Shown here one piece after another: positions 35,501-48,362 of a stretch of DNA of 64,000 nt. The DNA is from Distichodus sexfasciatus (taxonomy: Eukaryota; Chordata; Actinopteri; Characiformes; Distichodontidae), in assembly GCA_032718565.1 (NCBI GenBank), contig JAVGVS010000284.1:387501-451500 (forward strand), given 5' to 3'. Position 1 is the first letter of the stretch. Each line of letters begins with the position of its first letter. The notes beneath the pieces are model-generated. The model searched no databases. It was given only the letters and a program-made list of their open reading frames with translations, and was not told the DNA's origin. The translations under genes were made by a program, and so were the position numbers.

Positions 35501-38500
35501 GCAACGGTGAAGACGTGCTGCGAGACGGATGTGAAGGAGAGCTCTCCTCTGAGCTCCACGTTAACCCACGGCTCATTTCCAGCACTGGCTATACACGTGT
35601 GTGTGTTGTGTAGTTATCCAAACAGTTTTGCTCCGTAATGCTCACCAACGACGGGAGCCTGTTAAACCCAAAATGGTCAGCTTTATGAAACTGGATGGGA
35701 CCGAGGTTGGGCTGCCTTCACACCTTAAACGATCCACACCAGAGCTGGTTTGGAACCGAAGCGAGACGGCCTCTAAAGCTGGGTCTGGGTACGCTTGTTT
35801 GGTCCACACCAGAGTTCGGGTGCTTGAGTTCACACCTGCCTAAACGGTCCAAACCAGTGGAGGAAATGAAGATGGGTTCGCTTTAAACAAACTAAACAAG
35901 GCAGGTGTGAATACGCCCTAAACCTTAAGTAGCTGCCAGAATAAACACACACAACCTCCGAGTGACTTTAGCCTCAGGAGCCGACTCTAACTGACCTATT
36001 GACATCACACAATGCCATCATTAATATCTCAACAACCACCACTCTGGAGGTGAAGTTCTCTCCCATCATCACCTCCATTAACACGTGTCCAAAACCTCAA
36101 CTCTCCAGGAAACACACACACACACACACACGTCATAAAGAGGTCATAAAACCACACCAGCGTCACCACACACACACACACACACACACACTCCAGTCAG
36201 AAGGAGGCTGTCACTTAATTTCTAACTCCTGTTCAGGAAACGAAGAGACGCTTACTTCAGTAAAGCCTCGTACAGCCGCTTGCCGAACTTCTCCTTTACG
36301 GACTGGGCAGTGTCCCTGATGGAGCACAGAGAAGAACTGGAATTAAGAACCTATTCATGTTACAATATGCAGAAGTAAACGGTTCCTAGTGCAATATGGG
36401 GTATAAATACACTAATAAAACGAGAGCAGAGACACGTCAGGATAAAGCTCCTGAATGATAACTCCAACAAGCACAACATGGTAAATACACTTTTAAACAG
36501 TTAAAATGTCTATCAACACCTTAACAACAACACTTCTTATTAGGGCTGTAATGATACATTGATTCAATAATCTCTGAGCCGATAGTATTGTTCCAAAACG
36601 AACAAGTAATCAATCACATCATACACATTGTAACGTCACTTTATATTAATCAGGAGCTATATTTTTATTAAAAGAGAAGACTGTTCATCATTTAAATGTC
36701 TGGCTGAGTTCAGGACTAGCTCTTCGTGAAGTGATGTGACATCGTCTCATAATGATCACCGACTCCTGAAGTGAGTCAAATGAAAATCACATCGTAACAG
36801 ACTGTGTTATTGGCAGATGAATGGTCGCTTATTAAATCATTATAACATATTGTGAGACTTGTGAGAAAGGTGAATATGGAGGTTAAATGTGGTAGAGGCA
36901 TACAGTATAATTCCCCTTTTTCTAGGAATAATATTTTAGTGTGTGGCTATAAATCTGGGTGTAAGGTGTTGATTGAGAGGTAAGGGTCATGGATTATGGG
37001 TGGTGATGGAGGAGAATGGAGCGTCTCCACGGCGATAACGCACCACAGCTGCTTGCGCACCGCCTGCCCTTTCAGACTCTCCACGTTGAAGTTGTGGGTT
37101 TTGGCTGGCATGATGAAGAACACCACCACCGTCACCTCACTCTTGTGCACCTGAAACACACACAATATTGAAATATTTCACAATATTGAAAGTGATTTGT
37201 ACAAATAAGACATTAATAATAATAATCACAAGATTTTTTAATTGTACACACACTGCAACACATTTATGACCCTCCACGGCAAAACCAGTCTCTTGTCGCA
37301 AATTTTCTGAATTGAGTTATGATGTTTTGATGAAAGGGCATAAATCAAGCTTCAAAACGATACCTATATGGAATGAATGGGACGACATATGACTGAGATA
37401 TCAACATTCAAAGGAGTCGGGTTTCTCCTGTCACGCCAAGTGAGAAACGGAGAAATCTGCCGTCGAAGTTGACTATCGCCGTAGCACTCACAGACGCTTG
37501 GTGCGGTCGCGGCTACGTTTGCATTTACGGTAGCCTACGCTGCATTCACAGCCACACGGATAGCCTACCTGCGTTAGGTTAACTGAACTCGGGAGACGAA
37601 GATGGATTCCGGAGAAATATCTTCACGCTAGTCAACCAGTGGATTTACCGTAAATATTGAAGTAGAGCGGTCAAAACAGAAACTTTTAACATTCTGCTGG
37701 AATTGAATTCCTCACCTCAAGAAAGTCACGTTTTTAGGATGGAAAGGGTAAGTTTTTCAGCCAAATTTATTCACAACAGTACAGTATAGACCTTCCACTG
37801 TTTCAAAACACTAAAAACTAAAAATCCAACATTTTACCCCACGCAACATAAACGCTCGTTTTCCTCAGAAACCTCCGTTGCGACAAGCGACTGGTTTTGC
37901 CATTTTAACTCTTGTCGCTTTAATACTGAGGGGCACAGCTAAAAGCTCCAGAAAACCAGTCCCTCAAATTATTAGAATCTCATTTTAATTTGTGTGAGTG
38001 AACTGTTATTGCCGTCCGCCATCAACATTAAAACAAAAAAGGCTTGAAAGATTTCCCTTTAGAACACATGTGAAGGTGGAGTCGTTGTGTTATATTTAAA
38101 CTAGATTTTAATACAGTCCTAAGACGTTAAAAGTGGGATTATAATGGAAACCTGACCCCGTGTTGTGCGTGTGGCTGTCGTTGTGCGACTGTGGTTGTAG
38201 TGTTGAGTGTGACTGTAGTTGTGTTTGTACCCGGAGCAGGTAGTTGAGTCTGGACAGCGACTCGAGGAAGATGTCCGCTCCCTTGTTGGAGAACTCGTAC
38301 CGACCAGCAATAAAGAAGAAGAGAGTTTTCTCCAGATTAAAGTCCAAATGCCTACAAAACATGAAACAACACAGTTTAAGATCAGGATGTAGAGACGCTA
38401 CCACACCGTAGGATGATCAAACTCCCTCATGTTTCCTTAAATTAAATCAAATTACATTTCTAACACACATTTTACACAACAGTTGAACAGTGTGGTACAA

Positions 38501-41500
38501 TCAGAACAAAACAAGCCCTTGATTTATACACACGACCAAGACAAAAGACTGTAAAATGGTTTGAAGTGTAAGTCATGTTAACATACAGTACTGTGCAAAA
38601 GTTTTAGGCAGGTGTGAAAAATGCTGTAAAGAAAGAATGCTTTCAAAAATGGAAGTGTTAATCATTTATTTTCATCAATCAACAAAATGCAGTGAATGAA
38701 CAAAAGAGAAATCTAAATCAAATCAATATTTGGTGTGACCACCCTTTGCCTTCAAAACAGCATCAATTCTTCTAGGTACACTTGCACACAGTTTTTGAAG
38801 GAACTCGGCTGGTAGGTTGTTCCAAACATCTTGGAGAACTAACCACAGATCTATAATCCTATAATCCTACAAAATAATATAATGACTACAATCCTACAAA
38901 ATAATATAATGACTACAATCCTACAAAACCCCTGACTTTGTGCAAGTGAACCTATAAGAATTGATGCTGGTTTGAAGGCAAAAGGTAGTAACACCAAATA
39001 TTGATTTGATTTAGATTTTTCTTTCGTTCGTTCACTTTGCATTTTGTAAATTGATAAAAAGAAACAATCATTATTTATATTTCTCAAAGCATTCTTTGTT
39101 TACAGCATTTTTTCACACCTGCCTAAAACCTCTGCACAGTACTGTACTTCTTTCATTGACTTCAACTTAAAACAATACTTGCCATTTCCAGTGACTTTAA
39201 GAGTGAATGTGTTAAGACGCTGAACAGGAACTTTATGTATGAAACTGTAACATCAATATATCGTGGTTGTTTCCAGTAATATACAACAACTTACAGATAA
39301 ATCCGATGCAGAATTCATTTAGAATATAAACACCACATTTAAAATAATTAGTATATCCATTCTGATTTCACTTGAAACTTGAAAGCAACAGCTAAATTGG
39401 ACTGGATGAGATTTCTACAGTGTGTGTGTGTGTGTGATGTATTAACTCTTTCTTGAAGAAACAGCTTACAGTTTTAAGTTAATTTTACATTTTCACATTG
39501 TTATTTGTAAACTGACTTAGAAACCAAACCTATAACACTGTTAAAATTGCATAAATTATGGTTTTAAGCTGAAGCAAATGAAAGAAATGTGTTAATATGA
39601 TCATTTTTACATCATGTTGTACGGGACATGATGTAACAGGTCAGAAAGATTCGTTTGGGCAAGACTATTCTGTAACTTGTAGTCAACATCTAAAACCTTA
39701 AAATCAACCCTAAAAGCAAAGAAACTGTTCTTTGCTGTTAATCTTTGGTTAAAAAAAAAATCTATTCTATATATTTTTTTCCTATTTACTTTAAATGTTT
39801 ATATATGTGCTGAATGTAAAGCACTTTGGTCAACTGGGGTTGTTTTAAAGTGCTATAGAAATAAAAATGTATTTATTTAAAATATTTCAGATTTCAGGTT
39901 GGTGACTTTACTGCATTGTTGTGAAAAGACGTTTCAAACATGCTGCGTGATATGATGAAGCTGTTAGGCCACTTCACTTAGCAAAATTATTTTAAATATC
40001 TAAAACTTCAACGTATTTAAAGCAGGTGTAGTGAAATGAGGGAGATCTTCACCCGTAGAAGTGTCCTCTCACAAACTCCTGTATCTTCAGTTTGTTCATG
40101 GAGTGCAGGTTCTGGAACTCGTGCATCGCTGAAAACTTCTTCACATTCAGGCCGTTTGGTGTCACCACGTCTGGAGGAGGGGAGAGTGAGTGAGACGGAG
40201 CTCCAATTTTGCACAGAAGCTTTTAGTACGAAGGTCTCAGCATTGTGGAAGTATGAGAAGCGTCCGAATTTACACTTCCGTCATCTGCCGCACCACAGTC
40301 ACTTCACTGTGTAAATGAACTCTACATTGATTGGATGTTGCATTGTATGTTTTGTTTTGTTGGCTTTTACATGAACATTTCAGCATCTGCAGGAGCTCTT
40401 ATCCAGAGTGATTTCCTGATTTACAGTCTCCCAGCAGCAACTTGTAGTGCTGGAGGCAGGGTTTAAACCCACAACGTCTTGGTCCAAGAGACCGCTCCAC
40501 CACCACCACCAAGACGAGTCGACCGCCGGTGGCCTGGCGTGATATAACAGGGATGTGATCATGACAGCAGGTGAGCGTGAGGACCGCAAGTACAGCCGTA
40601 TTACACACGTTCGTGTCTCACCAGGTTTGCGGTGCAGCATGTGGTCGGCCTCCACGGCGGTGATCTGGGACACGGTGGTGAAGACGTGAGCACAGTGCAC
40701 CGCTGCACGCTCCAGACAGTAACGGTGGTAGATCTGCCTCTCTCCAGCCTCCTTATCTATGTCAAACTGCACCACATGCAACAAAAACAACACACAGCGA
40801 ACTTAATGCACAACTTAATCCACCTGACGGCTGTGTGAACAACATGTAGTAAAGGATAAAAGGGTGAAAAAGGAGAAATGATGAAGAACGTAGACGTTTC
40901 TGCTAGAGGTGGTGGAAATAATCACATAATCGCTGCCTCGCGATACACTGACATAATGTAATCGATTATAACAGAGGCTTTCAACCAGTTGTCTGTCTGC
41001 AAATATCTAAAAAATAATACAAAAAAATACACACTAACCCTAACCCTAGAAAACTCCTGTATTATATCATAACGACCTTGCTGGGGGTCTTGTTGGTCGC
41101 AGCATAAAACTTCAAGTTAAAAAGAATATCCCGGTAGTAACTACAGCTGTCCAACCTGCGCGCCAGTAATGTAGAAAAAGGGCTGCATCTTGATGCATTG
41201 AGACATTGTATAGAATGGAACTGTGAGACCAATGAAGGTTTACACCTCTAATGCACACTGTATATATTTAAAAATCTAATTTTCCTTGTATGTGACAATG
41301 TTGTTGCCAATAAACTTCACACTGAACTAGTTTATTATTAAAGTCATCAGCAGAACTCCACGTGTTAATGCAGCACGGTAGCGCAGGCTTGAACCTTCAC
41401 CTGCACACGCAGCTGTCAATCACTCGTCAGCTCTCCAGCCTTCAGGAGTGTTTGACCTTACACTGTGTAACAAGAGCCAATTATCACTGCATAGACAACT

Positions 41501-42090
41501 AGTCTGCTCTCATGATGCTTCACAATAACAAGCATTTAACCCAGCAGCTTAGTAACTCTGCTGCTGCACCGCCACGCCACGCCACGCCACGCAAATGTCA
41601 GCTTCTTGGGTGATTGATGCTGAACTGACATGTAGACCATTAAAATCAGACTGTCAACATAAGCAGAGTTTACAATGTGAACTATGCAACATTCAAACCT
41701 GGTAATATCTAAAATATCTATTAAAATGAGATTAGTGATTTATCAGCCACCTATAACCTATAACACAGTCTTCAGATCCTCTCCCAGGTGATTTAAAGAT
41801 CTTGGTTGTGTAACCAGATCAAGTCCCGGACCAGTAAAGGTACTGCTGAGGCACTCAAGAGCAAGGTACCGTCCCCAAGCACTGCTCCCCGGGTGCTGCC
41901 CACTGCTCACATGTGGTTGTGGTGCACTGTGTGCTGTGTTCACAAAGATTAATAATCACTCACTTAAACTTTACTTTTCATTATGAATTTCTTTTCCTCA
42001 AGCAAATTCATGCAGAACCAGAAAATTTGATAGAATTTTCTATCAAATAAAGTCTCAACATGTTTTAGTTGATCCCCAAAATCACTGTCC

Positions 42091-42122
<32 letters not shown>

Positions 42123-45100
42123 GTCATGTATACACGCATGTTCCAGTCTTCATTAGATCTCCACTATGTTCCAGAGATGATGTGTGTTCTGAACTTTCAT
42201 CACTTTCTCCACACTTTGCTCACTTTGGCAGTTATTAATATTCATTGCAACTGTCCATAAAATTTCTCCTCAGCTGACTGTAATTCTGACTTTTCATTTT
42301 AATAGCAGGTGAATGACTTATAACTGCAGATTTGTAGAACTGAAGATTTATACATGCAGGAAAAATGTTGTTTTAGTATGTATAATAGATTTTTGCTGAT
42401 GCTGAGAAGTTGGTGACGATCGCAGTGAATGTATGAGTTTCAGGTGTTCACCTCTGCTGCTCTGGCTACTAGAGTTGGGGACAGGACCATCTAAACCAAG
42501 ACCATGTCCTGACCAAGACCAAGACTTTCAAGGTCCGAGACCAAGACGAGACCGAGACCATGGCGGGGGCAATATTTCTCTCTTTAATGAGGAAATCTTC
42601 ACTGGAAGCAGTTATCAACACTGATCACATCACATGTTAAACTCAACAAACCACAGTGAACACTCCTCAAGACCAAACTCACTGTGTTATTGACCTGCAG
42701 AGTTGTTATTATGCAGAGACATTCTATAGCTTAGTGCTGTGGAGAACAATAAGGTTAGTGCAGGTGGAAACACTTCTTTATCCATTCGGTATCGATCTGG
42801 ATACAGAATAAAATTATTTAATAACAAATAATGCATTTTTATTTTTCCCTATTGATTACTCTCCAACATTATAAAATGGAAAAATATGTACTGATCAATT
42901 GAAAACGTTTTGTGTAATTTGGAGCCGATGTGGACTCATTTTGCTCTATAAAATGAGCTGCTTTTGGCCTTTCTGGAAGAGAACTACATTTTTGTGCCTG
43001 ATGGCGTTCCATATGAGAGTCACGAGCACTAACGCATTTCCAAATAAAATCCCGAGTCCTCTTTGTCCGAGTCCATGACAAGACCGAGTACAAATACGGC
43101 CGAGTCCGAGACAAGACTGAGTACTACAACACGAGTAGTCGACACTACGCTCTACAGCAGAACTCTTCTGTGCTGAGATTGCATTAGAACCATATTTGTT
43201 AGCTTGAGGTGCTCAGTTAACAATTTCCTTTACATTCATCTTGAACAGCAGTGGAGAAATCTGCTCCAGATCCAAATTCTGTGTTTTTAGATTTGGAGAG
43301 AAATATGATATTAGGGTATGATGATGTTCCAGTATGTTCAGTGCTCAGTGAGTAGCATTCACCAACTGTTGTTAAGAAGAAATGTGTTTTTTAAACCCGT
43401 TTACACAGTTTTCACCAAGATCCTGACGTCCACCAGTGATATCTAAACAGATCTTAAATAAGAAAAGAACCAAATCAACAACTGCTGTAAAACACTCTGA
43501 CACACATTTTACTGTACTGCAAAACAAAACATTAATGTGTTGGGCTTTTAAACGTCTTAACTTTTTATTGATGAAAGTCGTCATTTTATCAGCGTTGTTC
43601 TAAAGCGTGTGAGTGTGTTTAGGGGGTTGTAAGGACCTGGCTTTCCCCTAAAAACACTTTTATTAATATTTTATGACTTTGTGGGACACTGGAGCGGTTC
43701 CCATGAAGAAAACTATTTTACAGAAAGTGTCCATGTTTTATGTGGAAAAACTAAGAGAGATGTGCTTTTGGTTACTGAGGTTAGGGTGGGTGTAGGTGTA
43801 GCGGTAGTGTGGTTTACATCTAGTCATTATGGAAGGACCTCACTGAGATAGTAGTAGAGTGTGTGTGTGTCCATGTATTTATGGCATTGTGGGGACCTTT
43901 TTGTCTCCTAAAATCACTTTTATCTGTTTTTTTGGGCTTTGTGGGGACATTTGAGAGGTCCCCATGAGGAGAAATGACTTTATAGTAAATGTGCTTGTTT
44001 TATTTGAGAAACTAAAAGAGGTAAAAGATGTGCTTTTGGTTACTGAGGTTAAGGTTAGGGTTAGGATTAGGTGTAGGTGTAAAATTATGTACTTTAGTTA
44101 TTATGGGAGCCTATGGAAAGACCTCACAAAGTTAGTAATACAACACTGTGAGTGTTTGTGTGTGTGTGAGAGAGAGAGTGAGACCTTGTTTAAGTTGTTG
44201 TAGAAGTCCACGTTTCCAGCACACAGGTATCGTCCCAGCAGCGTGGCGTGAGTGGTGAAGATGGTGCTGATGTTGATCTTACGAGAGCGACTCAGCACTA
44301 GCCCCGCCCCTGCCTGCCACTCATGGAAGTGACCAATCACACTCTGCCTGTCCTCCAGCTGATCCGTCAACTACCCAGAGAGGGAGAGAGAGAGAAAGAT
44401 GGAGGGAGAGAACTGAATATTAACAAACACTGTATGTATCCATAAATCCTGAATCAAAACTGGTTCTACACATTAACCCCAGACCAACTCTCCCTGCGCT
44501 ACAGAGCAGAAACACCTTCATCTTCACAGGGAGAACTAGAGAGAGACAGAGACAGAAGCTGGAGTTAGAGTGGGAGAGAGAGAGATGGCAGAAGGTGGCG
44601 TAACGGTAGGGTGTTCGCCCTGTGATCAGAAGGTCAGAGGTTGGAATCCAGGACCAGTAAAGGTACCACTGAGGTACTCATGAGCAAGGTACCATCCCCA
44701 AGCACTGCTCCCCAGGTGCTGCCCATGTCAGTATATTATAAATATAAACTCTAAACTAGAGGTAGAAAAGGACATTTTAGTTAGACACGGTGTTCAATCA
44801 TATATGCAAATGGAGAAAAACTACAGCTACAGTCCTGGATTTGTCTTTTTACGTTAAATGTGCATAAGATCTGCAGCAGTTCAATATAAAAATTCTAAAC
44901 GGACAATCTATTAAAAAATAAACAGTATCTCTATAAAGTCTTAAAATATAACGGGGACTAAACACAGACAAACCACAACACAAAGGAGGGGTGTGATTGT
45001 GTAGATTGTTCACTACAGTAACAATTTAAGGTTTTAACAGTGAAATTGTTGTGTTTTCCAAACTTCTGCACTTTTAGACATTTCTGTTTACATGGTTCTA

Positions 45101-48100
45101 TAGTATACTGAAGAACAGTTATCAACAACTCAAACAGGCGATATGTGCAAATATTGTAACAGCAGTCAAGTTTACACTTCACATTTACAGCACATGAGCA
45201 AGAGCCATAACTCCCCAAGTGACTGCAGGGAGACTGCCCCTGTAATTAGGAGATGGGAGTTGTTCTGGATTACAGTCTGATAAAAGCTACAAATGTAAAT
45301 GCTGTAAAAATACAGTGGAACTACTTCACCAAGCAATCCTTAAAAAACGTGTCTTTAAAACCCACTTAGGAAAACGTTGGTAAACAAGGTAACAGACCCC
45401 TCACACCCACCTCCTTGAAGAACCAGGCCACCAGCGAGCCGAAGATGAGTGAGTCATTAGCCTCGCGGTCATGGTAGGGCAGGCCGATGCTACAGGTGTT
45501 CCACAGGTCACCCTTCCAGCGGTCCAGGTTCCACGCTGCAGCGCCGATGTCAAACAGGATCACGTAGGGGCTTCCCTCAATCAGCCAGCGCCCAAAATGC
45601 ACCTGCATTTACCAAAAACACACACTGAGCTGCACATCTCCACTTTTCTGGGGAAGATGGTGGCGTAACGGTTAGGGTGTTCGCCGCTTCAGATCCCAGA
45701 CTGGTAAAGATACCACTAAGGTACTCATGAGCAAGGCACCGTCCACAAGGGTGATGCACGTTAGCCGACCACTGCTCCTTCCAGGATGGGTCACATGCAG
45801 AACTCACATTTCATTGTGGTGCTGTGTGCTGCGCTGTGGTGTGTTCACAATGACAAATAATCACTCACTTTCCTCTGGAGGTGGTGGAGGTCTAGTGGTC
45901 AGGATTCTCACCTCTGGACCAGAAGGTCATGGGTTTGAGTCCTACCTCCAGCACCACCATCATTAGGTGCCTTAACAAGACCCTTAACCCCAAGTTGTGC
46001 AGGGAGACTGTCCCTAAAATTAGGAGAATGGAAGTTGCTCTGGATTAGAGCGTCTACTAAATGCTGTAATGTAAAGGATCATTTTCACTAGGCAACATTC
46101 ACCAACAGTTCTTAAGAAGAAATTTGTTTGTAAAACCACATACACAGATTCTATAAACAGAATCTAAACATTGAGGAGCACTCTTACACACATTTTACTG
46201 CAGGCCTGTTCATGCAAAACATTAGCTTACCGTGTTTTCTTCAATTTGAGGGTATAATATTATACTATTTAAATATTATGAGTGAAACTTGGTAAGTGAA
46301 GACTACTGTATCTTAAACAATCTTCAACATTTTACCAAACCTGTCTTTGTCATGCCATTTTCCCAGGATTTTATACAGCAAAGGAGGGACGGTGTGAACA
46401 TTACACAGCAAAAAGTTTACAACCATTTATACGGTTTATTACTTAAATCTAGGAGCTAAAGGTGAAGCTTGTTGACTACCATGTGGTGTGATGTTGAATC
46501 TCTCTTGGTCTCTACTGAGCTGCTTGGGTTTTTAAAAGGTCTCTTACTGCCATCTGCTGGTCAGCAATAACCCTCAACAACACAGAAAGCCAGCAGTCTA
46601 TGGCAGAGTCCACAGCTCTCCACTCCACACCTCTTCAAACTAAAGGATGCATATTTAAGCAGGGAAAAGCCGAAAGAGGAAGAAGAAGAAGAAGAAGAAG
46701 AGCTGATAAGGAGCTACTCACCTGCTATTTAGCATCTACACTTTGTGTAAATTCTCATCAACATTGGATCAGAATTCCTTTCCCAACTCTGACAAATTTA
46801 TAATATTTAAACTAAAAAGAAGTTCTGTTAAGAAAACTGAATGATCTTCACAGCTATGGGTGTAATTTGGATAAGAAATATTAATTATCTCGCATGGATA
46901 ACTTTCCGATTTTCTTTATTTATTTCATTTGCTGGCAAAAGTAGCATGTTACAGAGAATATATAGATAGGCCATTTAAAGAGAGTGCATGGACATGAGGA
47001 CATCAATATGAAATCAGAAACAGACCAAGTTAAAGAAACCTTACATGAAGCAAAATCTAAAGAATAACCTAAAGACTTCAAATAAAAAGAGTCACCAACT
47101 TGCAGCTGCAACAAAAGCCACATTGACCTTTACAGACACAGTTTCCACTATAATATGGAAATATTTTAATTTTTACTGTTTAGTTTATTGTAATGTTTCT
47201 TTAACATAATCTGTTGTTAATTTCTCATTTCTAAATTCCATTTTCTGTACATTTTAGGATGATTTGTATTACATTTGTTTGAATGTCTTAGGAGCGAGCA
47301 GCATGCATTTCACGACGTGTTGTATTTGGCCTCGTTTACACTGCAGGTCTTGATGCTCAATTCTGATTTGTTGCCTATATCCGATTTTTCTGACCTTCTG
47401 TTTAGACTTTTTTTTAAAATTGTGACCCATATCCGATTCGCTTGTTACACGACGTCATTAAACCACGATGAAGTACTAAATTGTCGCAGTTTTAATGACG
47501 TACAGAACGCAATGCCTAGGAAAATCCGATCTGCCTGTTTACATGACAGTCGCATTGGCACATATCTGATTTATATCTGATTTATTTCCACATATGAACG
47601 AGGCCTGAAACCGATCTCAAAATATCCGAATGCATGCGTTTTTTTCCTGTTTACACTGTCATGGAACAGATCCGATCTGTGTCACATATGAGCAAAAAAT
47701 CGGAATTGGGTCACATTTAACTGACAGTGTAAACGAGGCCTTTGTGTAACTATGCATGCAACATGAAGGATGCTGGATGTTGGATCTCTGGACCTCGTCC
47801 TACCTTACAGCCGTTGTTGTTGATGGAGTGGAGTGCGGCGGCCACGGCGCTGTTGGGGGGGTCACACTGCTCCACCTGTGTCTTAAAGTTGTGCTCGTAG
47901 TAGGGGCCCATCATGAAGTAGTTCTCCCCCCACTCGTCCACCGTGATCTTCGCTTTAGTCTGAATTACTGTGTAAATGCCTCCCACTACACACACACACA
48001 CACACACACAGTCTTGTATTATTATCTTTGTGAGGTCTTTCCATAGACTCCCATAATGACTAGATGTATATAATTTTACACCTACACCTAATCCTAACCC

Positions 48101-48287
48101 TAACCTTAACCTCAGTAACCAAAAGCACATCTTTTACCTCTTTTAGTTTCTCAAATAAAACAAGCACATTTTCTACAAAGTCATGTTTCCTCATGGGGAC
48201 CTCTCAAATGTCCCCACAAAGCCCAAAAACACAGATAAAAGTGATTTTAGGGGACAAAAAGGTCCCCACAATGTGATAAATACATGG

Positions 48288-48362
<75 letters not shown>

